Below, piece after piece: positions 1 to 10,600 of a stretch of DNA of 64,000 nt. The stretch spans positions 91,282-155,281 of the forward strand of contig JAQXTL010000002.1 of the NCBI GenBank assembly GCA_029219465.1, in the 5' to 3' direction. Numbering within the stretch: the stretch's first letter is position 1; each line of letters begins with the position of its first letter. A program made the translations under genes and the position numbers. This stretch comes from Methanobacteriaceae archaeon. Lineage in GTDB: Archaea; Methanobacteriota; Methanobacteria; Methanobacteriales; Methanobacteriaceae. A model generated the notes under the pieces. That model saw only the letters and a program-made list of their open reading frames with translations, did not search any database and was not told where the DNA came from.

Positions 1-757
1 CTTCAACTTTAGCCACACCAATTGATATTAAATCAACATAATCTATATTTTTATAAAATTCAAATGCTTCTTTAGGTTTTAAAACACCACATGCCATAAT
101 CCTAGAAGCTATTACTTTTTTATTTAAACTAGTGAGTTTTTCTTTGAATTCCTCTCTTTGAGAAGCATTAAATGCAGTAATATCCATCATATATGAAATT
201 GCATTAAATGGAACCATATAAAAATCAAATAAATTCATATCAAGATTTTCTGGAATTAAAGTTGTTGTTTTTAGAGGAAATGCAGTAATTAATCCTGAAA
301 GAGCACCAGTATCATTAATACTTGATAAAATTTTTGAGGTTAATCTCCAGTCATATGCATCAACAATAAATTCATCAACCAACATCAAAGGACAATCATA
401 TTTACTGAATAATTCAATATCCTCATCCCAGTCTGCCTCTTTTGCAATTTCGTAATTTGGATTTAAATAATCAATATCAGTTTTACCAATAGTAGCAATT
501 ACCTGCATTTCACAGCCCTGAGAACATGCAAGATCATATCCTTCAAGTAATTTTTCATCATTAAAAAGGTTAATTGCTCTTACGCCCTGATTGTATGACT
601 CCACAATAACATCTGCAATAGCCTGTGGATTTTCATGTAAATCCCTTTCATATAACATGGATCTGTGACCTAAAAAAGGCTCAGCAACAAATGGAGAAAA
701 TCCTAAGATTGTTTTTGGAATTGTTTTTTCTTTATATGTTAAATCATCAAAAAACAT
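1..757 (-). CDS. TIM-barrel-like conserved protein, 3' end cut off by the window edge
   Basis: This is an unbroken reading frame of 252 codons that leaves the window before its stop. The start is ATG at 757, nine bases after the stop of the YbjQ gene upstream, with AAGGT as a weak ribosome site, so the two are probably cotranscribed. The alternation of hydrophobic strands (for example VRAINLF, MQVIATIG, CPLMLVDEF, VDLISIGV) with helices resembles a TIM barrel of the aldo/keto reductase or radical-free aldolase type. I see no signal peptide or membrane segment, so it should be cytoplasmic. I do not recognise a catalytic motif and do not assign a function. Confidence 0.6.
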   Translation of the reverse strand, partial: MFFDDLTYKEKTIPKTILGFSPFVAEPFLGHRSMLYERDLHENPQAIADVIVESYNQGVRAINLFNDEKLLEGYDLACSQGCEMQVIATIGKTDIDYLNPNYEIAKEADWDEDIELFSKYDCPLMLVDEFIVDAYDWRLTSKILSSINDTGALSGLITAFPLKTTTLIPENLDMNLFDFYMVPFNAISYMMDITAFNASQREEFKEKLTSLNKKVIASRIMACGVLKPKEAFEFYKNIDYVDLISIGVAKVE

Positions 758-766
758 CGCAATACC

Positions 767-1114
767 TTATTTATCTTCAATTTTTTCAATTACAACTGCA
801 GTTCCATAAGTTAATACTTCCTGCATAGTTTGGGAAATACTGTCTGAAGCCATTCTAACGGAAATTATTCCATTTGCACCTAATTCTTTTGCATGTTCAA
901 TACATCTGTCAATTGATTCTTCTCTTGAGTTTTCCATCATATCAACATACTGTCTGATTTCTCCACCAACAAGACTCTTAAGACCAGCACCAATATTCCC
1001 CCCAAGACCACGGGAACGTACAGTTAATCCGTAAACAAAACCTTTGTTTTCAACAATTCTATAACCTGCAATGTAATTTGCACTAGACATTGGGAATTCA
1101 TCCATTTTTACCAT
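767..1114 (-). CDS. YbjQ/UPF0145 family protein
   Basis: A small cytoplasmic protein of 115 residues. The pattern VRSRGLGGNIGAGLKSLVGGEI, here split across about residues 28-50, followed by a helix with AKELGANGIISVR and a C-terminal strand ending in GTAVVIEK is typical of the YbjQ (UPF0145, putative heavy-metal-binding) family, which forms pentameric rings. I chose ATG at 1114 because an AGGTGA ribosome site lies just upstream; the GTG at 1123 overlaps that site. It heads a likely two-gene unit with the TIM-barrel-like gene. The biochemical role of the family is unsettled. Confidence 0.8.
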   Translation of the reverse strand: MVKMDEFPMSSANYIAGYRIVENKGFVYGLTVRSRGLGGNIGAGLKSLVGGEIRQYVDMMENSREESIDRCIEHAKELGANGIISVRMASDSISQTMQEVLTYGTAVVIEKIEDK

Positions 1115-1225
1115 ATTTATCACCTATAAATAATTATTCTCAAAGTACATATATAATTTTTTATAGAACAAATATCTATTTTGGAAATACAAAATCAATA
1201 GCTATTTTTCACCAAAATTAAAACC

Positions 1226-1240
1226 TTTTAAATAATATAA
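1226..1240 (+). promoter_or_regulatory. Candidate BRE/TATA promoter of serA
   Basis: AAACC followed by an A/T block TTTTAAATAATAT lies about 55 bases before the serA start. This matches an archaeal BRE plus TATA box and would put the transcript start near 1258, with a short leader containing the GGTGA site at 1281-1285. It is a pattern match only. Confidence 0.4.
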
Positions 1241-1290
1241 AAAATATACATATAACCAATATTTATTATTAATTAAATTATGGTGAAAAT

Positions 1291-2865
1291 ATGAAAGTAC
1301 TTATCGCTGATGCTATTAACGAAAAGGGTATCGAAAATTTAAAAGAAGTGGCTGACGTCGTTGTTGACACCAGTATCACTCCTGAAGAATTAGCAAATAC
1401 TATCCATGAATACAATGGAATTGTAGTACGAAGTCGTACAAAATTAACTGCTGATATTATTGAAAAAGCAGACAATTTACAAATCATTGCAAGAGCAGGT
1501 GTTGGAGTAGACAACATTGATCTTAACGCTGCTACTGAAAAAGGTATTATGGTTGTAAACTCACCAGAATCCACCTCCGTTACTGTAGCTGAACATACTA
1601 TGGGATTAATCTTAAGTATGGCTCGTAAAATTTCCATTGCTGATAAATCCGTTAAAGACGGTAAATGGGAAAAGAAAAAATTCATGGGAGTTGAACTTAG
1701 AAACAAAACTCTCGGTGTAATTGGAATGGGTAGAATCGGATCTCAAGTAGTAAACAGATGTAAAGCATTTGGTATGGATGCTATGGCATACGACCCATAT
1801 TTACCAGAAGAAGTTGCAAAACAAATGGGCGTTGAATTAACTGACTTAGAAACCGTTCTTAAAAACGCAGATTTCATTACAATCCACGTACCTCTTACTC
1901 CAGAAACCAAACATTCAATTTCTACTGAACAATTCGAAATAATGAAAGACACTGCATTTATCGTAAACTGTGCTCGTGGAGGAATCATTGACGAAGAAGC
2001 ATTATACGATGCATTAGTTAACGACAAAATTGGTGGAGCAGCACTTGATGTATACGAAGAAGAACCACCAGCAGCTGACTGCAAATTATTCGGACTTGAT
2101 AATATTATCTTAACTCCTCACATTGCAGCTTCAACCAAAGAAGCTCAGAGAGATGCAGCTATTATTGTAGCAGATGAAATTATTGATTTAGCAAAAGGAA
2201 ACACTCCTAAAAATGTATTAAACCTTCCACGTATTGACAAAAACACTTACAACGAATTAACTCCATACATCGAATTATGTGAAAAATTAGGTTGTTTTGT
2301 TTCCCAAGGAATTAACGGTAAACTTAAAGAACTCGAAATTATCTACAGTGGAGAACTTTCTGAAATTGATAACCTTGAAATCTTATCCAGAGCAGTTATC
2401 CAAGGTGCAGTAAACCCATTCTTAAGCTCACCAGTAAATGCAGTTAACGCAGCATTAGTCGCTAAAGAAAGAGGAATTAGCATCATCGAAGGTAGAAAAG
2501 ACAACTCCAGAGGATACGAATCATTAATTAAAGTTATCGCAAAAAGTGATGACGACACTTTCACCGCTGAAGGTACTCAATTACACGAAGCTAGAATCTT
2601 AAAAGTTAATGATTACTGGGTTGACGTAATCCCTAAAGGACACATGTTCATTGCAAAATATGAAGATGTACCTGGAAGTATCGGTAAAATCGGAACCAAA
2701 TTAGGCGAACACAACGTAAACATTGGAATTATGCAAGTTGGAAGAGATGAAAAAGGTGGAAGAGCTATCATGGTTTTAACCTTAGATAAAGAAGTTCCAC
2801 AAGAAATAATTAGTGAAATCCAAGCTTTAGATAATGTTTACGAAGCTACTGGACTCGAATTATAA
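1291..2865 (+). CDS. serA: D-3-phosphoglycerate dehydrogenase
   Basis: Catalyses the NAD-dependent oxidation of 3-phosphoglycerate to 3-phosphohydroxypyruvate, the first committed step of serine synthesis. The protein has 524 residues, the usual length of the long archaeal/bacterial form. Visible parts are the substrate domain, the nucleotide-binding GMGRIG at 145-150, the catalytic Arg229, Glu258 and His277 (in the contexts CARGG, YEEEPP and TPHIA), an intervening allosteric domain at about 320-445 and a C-terminal ACT domain from about 452 ([17 protein letters not shown]), which usually binds serine for feedback control. GGTGA stands just before the ATG. It is transcribed alone, with a hairpin terminator behind it. 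Confidence 0.97.
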   Translation: MKVLIADAINEKGIENLKEVADVVVDTSITPEELANTIHEYNGIVVRSRTKLTADIIEKADNLQIIARAGVGVDNIDLNAATEKGIMVVNSPESTSVTVAEHTMGLILSMARKISIADKSVKDGKWEKKKFMGVELRNKTLGVIGMGRIGSQVVNRCKAFGMDAMAYDPYLPEEVAKQMGVELTDLETVLKNADFITIHVPLTPETKHSISTEQFEIMKDTAFIVNCARGGIIDEEALYDALVNDKIGGAALDVYEEEPPAADCKLFGLDNIILTPHIAASTKEAQRDAAIIVADEIIDLAKGNTPKNVLNLPRIDKNTYNELTPYIELCEKLGCFVSQGINGKLKELEIIYSGELSEIDNLEILSRAVIQGAVNPFLSSPVNAVNAALVAKERGISIIEGRKDNSRGYESLIKVIAKSDDDTFTAEGTQLHEARILKVNDYWVDVIPKGHMFIAKYEDVPGSIGKIGTKLGEHNVNIGIMQVGRDEKGGRAIMVLTLDKEVPQEIISEIQALDNVYEATGLEL

Positions 2866-2893
2866 AAAACAATTTTCACCATGATTGTTTTTT
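2864..2893. terminator. Hairpin terminator between serA and the JAMM gene
   Basis: AAAAAACAAT and its perfect reverse complement ATTGTTTTTT flank a 10-base loop, followed by a long T-rich run. It can serve both convergent genes. Confidence 0.7.
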
Positions 2894-2919
2894 ATTTTTT
2901 TCTTTTTTTTAAAAAAAAA

Positions 2920-3585
2920 TTAGTCTTTAAAATTCCTTGAGACTTTTTTAACACTGCCATCAGGATTAAGTTCTATTTTTATTACATTATTTGGCATGTG
3001 ATTATCTTCAAAAACCTCATTTTCAAAATTTTTTTCATCATCAAGACTTTTGAAAAATTCATCATCTTCTTCATCGAAAAATCCTGGTTTAAACTCATCA
3101 CTATCAGTTACAACATCATCTTCGTCGAAGAATTCAGCAAAATCATCATTTACCAAATGACTATAGTCACCAACAGTGTAATCAACAGTATTTCCGTGTC
3201 TATCATATGCCATAAATGTTTCATAGGAATATGGAAGACAAACTATCATATGAAAATATCCATTTTTAGAAAAAGTTTTTAAATCTGCTCCTGACGGACG
3301 TGCACTTGGTCCTGGGTGTGAGTGAACTGATCCGTAGTATTTGGTATTCAATGGAACCAATTCAGTATGTACAACCGCACCAGTTTCACAAGTTTCGCCT
3401 GGAACAAAGATTAAATGAGTAATATACAATATTTTATCTTTGATAACACCATCAAAGAATGCTAGAAATTCATTTGGATAAGCCTGTTTTGAATAATAGA
3501 TTACAGAATCCAATACTTCTCTGTCAACTCTTACTTCATTGAATTCTTCATCATTATTTCCAAATAATTTTGATATAAAACTCAT
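2920..3585 (-). CDS. JAMM/MPN+ metalloprotease-like protein with acidic tail
   Basis: The N-terminal half is a JAB1/MPN+ domain. The full zinc-isopeptidase signature is present: Glu39, then His88-x-His90, seven residues, Ser98-x-x-Asp101 (HSHPGPSARPSGAD). Such archaeal enzymes can remove ubiquitin-like modifiers (SAMPs) from proteins or process small modifiers. Residues from about 130 to 200 form a strongly acidic, Asp/Glu/Phe-rich tail, and the last 20 residues look like a small separate beta element. The start ATG at 3585 overlaps the thg1 stop in an ATGA, so translation is coupled to thg1 and nadX. The substrate is unknown; active-site integrity argues for a working protease. Confidence 0.85.
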   Translation of the reverse strand: MSFISKLFGNNDEEFNEVRVDREVLDSVIYYSKQAYPNEFLAFFDGVIKDKILYITHLIFVPGETCETGAVVHTELVPLNTKYYGSVHSHPGPSARPSGADLKTFSKNGYFHMIVCLPYSYETFMAYDRHGNTVDYTVGDYSHLVNDDFAEFFDEDDVVTDSDEFKPGFFDEEDDEFFKSLDDEKNFENEVFEDNHMPNNVIKIELNPDGSVKKVSRNFKD

Positions 3586-4304
3586 TTTAACACACCTATT
3601 TGTTTAAAGAAATCATGACTGAATTTTGGAAGGTCCCAGTCTGTGTGAACATAACTTCTGTAGGATACTTGATTTTTGTTTTCTTTTTTGTTAAAACCTA
3701 CGACTTTTTTGTTCTTCCTATATACTGCAAGACCTCTTTTTTTATAAGTATCAACATCATTTAAATTAATACCATGTTCAAATAATAATTCGTGTACATC
3801 ACTTAAATTCTTGCCATTTATTTTATCATTAGCAATATTATTTGGATACTTTGATTTTAGGTAAAAAATTCCATGAGAATTAACACAGTTTCTCCATGAT
3901 TCATCCTGTCTCCATTTAAAATATTCCAATATATCATCATCAGAAATTGGAATAACACGTGCATCAAATGCAGGAGGTTTTTTAAATTGAGTATTGTAAT
4001 GCATTACAAAAGAACTAGCTGCAAAACTTGCAATTACAGAATCAATTTTTTCCAGTCTTCCATTAAATGGAACCTTATCTAAAAGGATGCTGATTTCATC
4101 TGAAAATGCATAAACAAAACTTGCAGAAAATTCCTTAAATAAATCTTCACAAACATTAGAAAAAACATTATAGAAATTATCATCATATGGTTTAATTAAG
4201 TTTAAATCACGAGCCAACTGATGAAAACTCCTACCATCCAAACGAACAATAATTTTAGAGTTTTTTGGAACTTTTAGTGAAGAATAAACTTCATATCCCT
4301 TCAT
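3582..4304 (-). CDS. thg1: Thg1-like tRNA(His) guanylyltransferase
   Basis: A 240-residue protein of the Thg1 family, enzymes that add nucleotides to tRNA 5' ends in the 3'-5' direction. In archaea they usually repair or template-extend tRNA 5' ends, often restoring G-1 of tRNA-His. The metal-binding carboxylates are visible: RLDGRSF at 21-27 (Asp23) and SDEIS at 68-72 (Asp69, Glu70). Its start overlaps the nadX stop (TAATG) and its stop overlaps the JAMM start (ATGA), so the three genes are translationally coupled. The length and motifs are complete. Confidence 0.9.
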   Translation of the reverse strand: MKGYEVYSSLKVPKNSKIIVRLDGRSFHQLARDLNLIKPYDDNFYNVFSNVCEDLFKEFSASFVYAFSDEISILLDKVPFNGRLEKIDSVIASFAASSFVMHYNTQFKKPPAFDARVIPISDDDILEYFKWRQDESWRNCVNSHGIFYLKSKYPNNIANDKINGKNLSDVHELLFEHGINLNDVDTYKKRGLAVYRKNKKVVGFNKKENKNQVSYRSYVHTDWDLPKFSHDFFKQIGVLK

Positions 4305-5068
4305 TACATACCCACACTAATGGTTTCATTGAAGCTTTTAAGTAATCTGATTGCAGATAGTGCTGCTAACATACTTGTTTTAGGATTAGCTGCACAAGGG
4401 AAATTCATAGTAGTTGTTTTAAATTCACCGAAATCTCCTCTAGCAGTAATTTCATGCACATTTCTATCTACTTTAGGATCAACAATGATTTTAACATCAA
4501 TATCCTTGTTACATGCCATACTTATTGTTGCAGCAACGTTAATGTTTAATGGGAACTGTTTAACTGCCTCAGAAGCCTTGCCTTCAAACAATATCTCTTC
4601 AGTATCAATATCCTTACCAAGAGACCTTGGAGATTTACGGGTAACAAGGTTAATTTCTTTAAGACCGAATTTAGCAACTGCTTTAATTCCATCCAAACCA
4701 ACAACAGCACCGGAAGGCAAGTGAATTTTAGCATTATTCTGTTTTGCAACATTTAATACAGTATTATAAAATTCAGTATCCATAAATGCTCCAATACTCA
4801 TTATAATCATATCAATTCCTTTTTTAAGAACAATAGGAGCATATTCTTTAACTGAATCAGGTGAAGCACATTCTAAAACTAAATCAACGTTGTTTAACAT
4901 CTCATCAAAATCAAGTGCTGCTACACCGCCAGCTAAACTTGCTAAATTCTCTGCTCTTTCGATGTCTTTATCAAAAAAGTATGCGATTTCAATACCATTA
5001 TTTTCAGAAGTAATGCTGCCAGTAATAATGTTGGCAATAGCACCACAGCCTATTATACCGACTTTCAT
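4304..5068 (-). CDS. nadX: L-aspartate dehydrogenase (NAD biosynthesis)
   Basis: Oxidises L-aspartate to iminoaspartate with NAD(P), feeding quinolinate synthase; it replaces L-aspartate oxidase NadB in anaerobes. The 254-residue protein opens with a Rossmann motif GIIGCGAIA at 4-12 and carries the dehydrogenase/cyclase domain with SIGAF at 91-95 and His205 (NVHEI), in the place of the catalytic His of this family. The other genes of the route, nadC and nadA, lie near 36 and 38.5 kb. It is the first gene of the nadX-thg1-JAMM operon and has a GAGTGA ribosome site. Confidence 0.92.
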   Translation of the reverse strand: MKVGIIGCGAIANIITGSITSENNGIEIAYFFDKDIERAENLASLAGGVAALDFDEMLNNVDLVLECASPDSVKEYAPIVLKKGIDMIIMSIGAFMDTEFYNTVLNVAKQNNAKIHLPSGAVVGLDGIKAVAKFGLKEINLVTRKSPRSLGKDIDTEEILFEGKASEAVKQFPLNINVAATISMACNKDIDVKIIVDPKVDRNVHEITARGDFGEFKTTTMNFPCAANPKTSMLAALSAIRLLKSFNETISVGM

Positions 5069-5117
5069 AAAAAATCACTCTTAAAAAAAAGTTAATAAAA
5101 AAAATAAATGAAAGAAA

Positions 5118-5516
5118 CTAAGCTCTTTCAGCGTCAAATTGGACTTGTTTTTCTTGTGGTTGAGTTTCAGGTTGTTTTGGGACAACAGCATCAGGAACTT
5201 GTGGTTCTTGGTTTCTTCTAATGTCTCTTGGGTTGATTAACATAATGTCGCCAATAGCTTGAACTTTATCGAAATCAACAGTTAATACGTCATCTTGGAA
5301 AGATTTCATATCATTTTCTTCTGGAACTTCTCCACGAATACTTCCTAAAAATGAATTAATAACACCTGCAGGTTTTCTTTCATGTTCAATAGCTCTAACC
5401 TGTAATTTTGAGATAGTTCCTAATCTAATATTGAGAACAACATCTTCTACACGTCCAACATAATGCCCTGTGTTAGTATAAATATCTAAACTGCGTAATT
5501 TTGAAACTTTTACCAT
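5118..5516 (-). CDS. PRC-barrel domain protein
   Basis: A 132-residue cytoplasmic protein. Residues 1-90 show the PRC-barrel pattern (VSKLRSLDIYTNTGHYVGRVEDVVLNI-type beginning, GxxxGxVxD), the small beta-barrel fold also seen in the C-terminal part of RimM and photosynthetic reaction-centre H subunits. In methanogens stand-alone PRC-barrel proteins are common; roles in RNA metabolism or cell division have been proposed. The C-terminal 35 residues are Pro/Gln-rich and probably unstructured. It has its own GGTGT ribosome site and no operon partner. Confidence 0.85.
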   Translation of the reverse strand: MVKVSKLRSLDIYTNTGHYVGRVEDVVLNIRLGTISKLQVRAIEHERKPAGVINSFLGSIRGEVPEENDMKSFQDDVLTVDFDKVQAIGDIMLINPRDIRRNQEPQVPDAVVPKQPETQPQEKQVQFDAERA

Positions 5517-5667
5517 TTTTACACCACAATAATATAATTTAAATATGTATAAGTTTATTTTATTGTTAATATAAATAGTTTTTTATTTATTTAAAAAAAC
5601 ATCAATTTACAAAAAATTTATTAAATTATAAAATTAAATTTATATCTAGATTAAAAGGAGACTTGAA

Positions 5668-6390
5668 ATGTGGGATACAACAAAAGATTATAGAATTTTA
5701 GTAGCAAGTAAAGCAAGAGAAAACTATCTCAACCTCATTCCAACCGCATCATTTAGAGGAAGTTGGAATAAAAAACAAGCTATTGACTTAGGAAAACAAA
5801 TGAACAGTGATTTTCAATCATTAACTTATTCTTACCTTGAAGGAGATGAATTAGTAAACTCCCCAGATGTTGCATCATTAAAAGAAAAAGGAGAGCAAAT
5901 CATTGAGTATTTAGGAGGAGATGACTGGAATAAAAAATTCTTAAGCAATGCACCTAAAGAAGATAAGGAAAAAACCCAAGAAAACATTGCAAAAGTAAGA
6001 TTCTTCTTAGATACAATTATCGGATTAAAAGACAGATTAGCACTTGGACCAATTAACGATCCTATTGTTGGAGTAGATATTAAAGTTGGAGAAGTAATGA
6101 GTGTTACAAAACATCCACAAAACGACAAATTATTAATCTGTAATGTAAACCTTGGAAAACGTGCAATCACAGTTCTTACTAACGATTTAAACGTTAAAGA
6201 AAACAATAAAGTTGGTGTATCCTTACTCCCACCACAATCATTTAGTGATATTGTAAGTGAAGGAATGTTCCTTGGAATGGATGGAAGTATCCTCAAAGAC
6301 GTTGATGGAGAACTTGGCCAAATGCCAAAAGGAATTCCTATAGAATCACTTAATGAAACAAGAAACCTTGTTGAAAACTATTTAAAATAA
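5668..6390 (+). CDS. tRNA-binding (EMAP/Trbp111-type) domain protein
   Basis: A 240-residue protein with a helical N-terminal part and, from about residue 130, an OB-fold tRNA-binding domain like that of Trbp111, CsaA and the C-terminus of methionyl-tRNA synthetase. The signature is GVDIKVGEVMSVTKHPQNDKLL at about 133-154, then LTNDLNV and the conserved SEGMFLGM. The N-terminal 125 residues are specific to this group and I do not recognise them. An AGGAGAC-like site precedes the ATG. It probably binds structured RNA or tRNA; the exact target cannot be read from the sequence. Confidence 0.8.
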   Translation: MWDTTKDYRILVASKARENYLNLIPTASFRGSWNKKQAIDLGKQMNSDFQSLTYSYLEGDELVNSPDVASLKEKGEQIIEYLGGDDWNKKFLSNAPKEDKEKTQENIAKVRFFLDTIIGLKDRLALGPINDPIVGVDIKVGEVMSVTKHPQNDKLLICNVNLGKRAITVLTNDLNVKENNKVGVSLLPPQSFSDIVSEGMFLGMDGSILKDVDGELGQMPKGIPIESLNETRNLVENYLK

Positions 6391-6400
6391 ACACTTTGTA

Positions 6401-6424
6401 GAAATCATTTTTTTTTTTGATTTC
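6401..6424 (+). terminator. Hairpin with poly-T behind the tRNA-binding gene
   Basis: GAAATCA and TGATTTC form a 7-bp stem around a loop of T residues, just after the stop codon; more T-rich sequence follows. Confidence 0.5.
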
Positions 6425-6550
6425 TTCAAATCTTTTTAAAAGAAAACTATTTTTTACATAAATTTAAACAGTATACTAAAAAATTTCAAGAATATTTGAT
6501 TATTTTACAAAAAACAATTTTTTATATGATATTAAGTGCATAATATTCAT

Positions 6551-7643
6551 ATGAAATGTTCAGACTTATTTTCAAATGATAAAATAAACATAGGAAGACA
6601 AGTTGAACTGGATATTGCTAAAGCTTTATCTATCATATTCATGATTTTTCTTCACACATTAATGGTTGTGTATGGTTTTAATCAAGGAAATTAGTCCTTC
6701 TTATGGTTTTATTGTCGGTAATGTTTTAGGAAGACCTTACGCAGCTCCTATATTCATGTTTTGTATGGGAGTTGGAATTGTATACTCAAGACGTAGTCAA
6801 TGGGACATAATGGTTAAAAGAGGAATAACTTTATTCCTTTTAGGTATTTTAGTAAATGTATTTGAATTTTTCCTCCCATATTACGTTTGTGGAACTTTAT
6901 TAGTTAGTTGGGACATATTCCCAATAGCTGGTGGATTATTACTCTTTTGTGTTGATATTTTAGCATTCGCTGGTTTATCATTCATTTTAATGGGAATTTT
7001 AAAGAAATTTGAACTTTCAAATAAGAAATTAATTGTTATTGCCCTTTTAATGTCAATAATTGGATCTTTATTAAGAGGTACTGATTTAGACATACCAGTT
7101 TTAAATTTAATATTTGGTAATTTCATTGGAACTGCTGGTGGATTTACTGCATTCCCATTATTTAACTGGTTCATATTCCCAATTGCAGGTTATATATGGG
7201 GACAATATTTCATAAGAGCAAAAGACAAAGGTGAATTCTTTGAATTCTAGTATATTTTACTAATCCTATCCATATTGTATTTCATAATATCAACCAACCA
7301 CTGGGGCGGTGTCTTATCAGATGACGTTCATTTGTATTATTTCTTAAATACACTTGATGCAGTATTTTGTATAATCAATGCACACGCAGTTATTGGTTTG
7401 TGCTACGCTGTCATGAAATACTTACCAGATGCTGTAATTAAAGCATTCAGCATTTTAAGTAGTAACATTAATAGGATTTATATTGCACAATGGTTATTTA
7501 TACCATTAGCAGTGATATTCATCTCATATTTATTCAAAGACTTAGTATTAACTGATTTAGTAAGTTCAATAATAGCAATAGCTATGTTATTATTATCTAC
7601 AGTTTGTGCAATATATTACAAAAAATTAAGAACAAAACAATGA
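6551..7643 (+). pseudogene. Broken membrane acyltransferase (HGSNAT/acyltransferase-3-like)
   Basis: The start at 6551 opens a frame reading RQVELDIAKALSIIFMIFLH, the usual opening of membrane O-acyltransferases of the DUF1624/acyltransferase-3 group. It stops in TAG near 6694, but the rest of the protein continues in another frame (ISPSYGFIVGNVLG, PYAAPIFMFCMG and several membrane helices). This implies a one-base indel near 6683-6690, for example an extra G. A second lesion is the in-frame TAG at 7248-7250, after which the frame continues open with three more membrane segments to 7643. Intact, it would be about 363 residues with 9-10 membrane helices. Two defects suggest real decay rather than one sequencing slip. 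Confidence 0.75.
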
Positions 7644-7650
7644 GGCAAAC

Positions 7651-10600
7651 ATGAGACTAAATAAAAAATTAGTTTTATTTTTTATAGTTTGTGCCCTATT
7701 TACAATAAGTAGCGTTTCAGCTATTGATAATCAGACTCCAATTATTGGAGAATCTGATTATCATACATTTAGCGAACTAAATCAAAGTATTGCAGATAGT
7801 GGGGACAAATTAGATTTAGAATATAACTACAAATATGACAATACTTCAATAAACATTAATAAGAATGTAGAATTTACAATTAATGGTAATAATCACATTA
7901 TTGAAGGAATAAAAGATGAAAATGCTTTTAATATTAATTCTACAAAGACTGTTACCATCAATAATTTAATCTTTAAAAATTGTATAAATACTACAATAAC
8001 CATTAATCCACCAGTTATTTTTAACAATATACAATTTATCAATTGTACAGGATTTGATACAGAATTTGCTCAACAAACGCAGGGAAATCATTTTATTAAA
8101 GCTACTGAAAATGTAACATTCAATAATTGTACTTTCCATATGGGTGATGGGAATTATCAAACCATTGGTTGTAACAATGAAGGGAATTTAATTATAAATA
8201 ATTCAGTATTTGATTCTGGAAGCTTTTTCAATGGTTGTATTTATGTAAACAGATGTGATTTATTAATTGAAAATACTACTTTTACAAATTTGAATTCAAA
8301 AGTTGCAACTGCTATTAACTATAAAGGTTGGAATTTTACTTTAAGAAACTCCAAGTTTATTAATTTACACTCCAACACAACAGGTGGTGCAATTGTAGGA
8401 AAATATTTCCCATGCATTATTTATGACCCTGAAACCCAGGAAATTATTGAAATTTTACCAAATGGCCCATTTTTAATTGAAAACTGTGAATTTATAAATA
8501 CTACTTCTACCAGCAATGGTGGTGCGATTCATTTTGATTTAGATTCTGGGTCACAACATAAAATACAGACTTTAAACTTAATTAATAACTCATTTATTGA
8601 TTGTGAGTCTAAATTTGGTGGTGCTATTACCAATATGGGTGGTATTTTAAATATATCCAATTCAAAATTCTTAAAAAATTGTGCTAACTTTAGTGGAGGA
8701 GCAATTTATACAACATGGTCAAATGTATTTATAACTAATTGTACTTTAACCAATAACTCTGCTCAAAAGAATGCTGGTGAAATTTACTTTGATAAAAAGA
8801 ACTTAACTATCATAAACTCCAGTTTAACCAACAATATAATTAGCAAAGTCTCAAACACAACTGCTAACGGTATTTATGCTTATGATGCAAGTATTTACTT
8901 TGCAAATACAACATTTAACAATGGTGGAGTTGGTGTTTATGCAAACTTTGCAGCAGACTCCAAATTAGAAAATATTACCAAAAATGAAGATGTTTTCTTA
9001 CTTGACAATAAAAACTACATTGTTTCAGTTGAAAGTAAAGGAATAAAACTCAATTTAACTAACAACACAATTATTGTAGATGAACTACCCTCTAAGTTCA
9101 ATTTAGACGATTGGGGATGGGTAAGTCCACTTAGACTACAGGGTGACAATTTTGATTGCTGGGCAATTGCAACAGTAACATCCATGGAATCTGCTCTTCT
9201 TAAATCAACTGGTGTTTTATATGATTTATCTCCAAATTATGTTCAAAAACTCCAATTAAAATATAATCAAAACGGAGATTTAAGAAACAGTATAACTGGA
9301 TTTTCATATAGTGGTTTAGGATATGCATTAAGCTGGTATGGAATACTTCAAAGTGACAATTTCTATGATGATAGAGGAATGATAACTGATACTGATTTAA
9401 ATGATGAAAGAATTCATCTCCAGGATGCATTAATTATATTTGGTGGAAAAAATGACACAGAAGACCAAATTAAAAGAGCAATAATGAAATATGGTGCAGT
9501 TTGCGTTCAGCTAATTATTGGTGATTTTCCAGCAGATGTAAATAGCACTGGTGAAGATATTGCATGTGCTGATCATAGTACTCATTTTCTTTCATTTATT
9601 GGATGGGATGATGAAAAACAGGTTTGGTTTGTCAAAGACTCCGAGGGAGTAGTAGAAAAATTAGACTACAAACAATCAGGAGAAACACTTTTCAAAGATG
9701 ATATTTTTGCTATTGTTCCTCAAAATGCTATAATTGCATATATTTTTGAAAATAACATTGATTATCATGTGAATTATCAAACTGATTTAACTGGTCTTGT
9801 TGGTTTTGATGGTAATTACACATTTTATTCAAATGAGTTTACTTCAAAATACTCAGAGTTAATTGGTGCTGTTGGAACTTACTTTAATGAGTCAGGAATC
9901 AATTATTCCTTTGATATTTATGTAAATGGAGTTAAAAAGTATTCTCAAAGTGGAGTAAGTGAATTTGCAGGATTTAGAACAATCATTTTAAATAACTATG
10001 TTCATGTTAACGCAGGAGATGTATTTAAAGTAGTATTTAAAAACAATGCACTCCCATATCAGGCATATTCAAGACAACACTACGTGCCTGGAATGAGTAT
10101 GGTTAGTGAAAATGGAACTAGCTGGAGAGATATTACTTTAGATAACAAGACTGTTTGTCTTAAGGTTTATACTGTAAAAGATGATACCAAAATCATAAAT
10201 AACAAAGATATTTCTGTTGATTATCTTGGTGGATCATATTACTCAGTTAAAGTAGTAACTGCTGATGGACACGTTGTTGTTGGAGCTTTAGTTAAATTTA
10301 CAATAGCTGGTAAAACATACACCATTAAAACAGATGCAAACGGAATAGCTAAAATCAAAATAAACCTTGTTCCAAACAAATACACAGTTACTGCATCATG
10401 CAATGGAAAACAGGTTAAAAACATAGTAACTGTAAAACAGGTTATTAAAACAAGTCCAGTTAGTGTTAAAAAGACTGCTAAGAAATTCAGTTTAAAAGCA
10501 ACACTTAAAATCAATGGTAAATTAGTTAAAGACAAAGTAATTACCTTTAAATTCAATGGTAAAACCTACAAGGTTAAAACCAACTCTAAAGGAATTGCAC

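Noticed and set aside
1278..2564. Long frames on the minus strand opposite serA
   Set aside because: They are mirror frames of a highly conserved gene, have no ribosome sites and low-complexity products.
7248..7250. TAG in the acyltransferase gene read as pyrrolysine
   Set aside because: The gene also has a frameshift, Pyl is confined to methylamine-using methanogens, and TAG ends several normal genes here (for example nucS).
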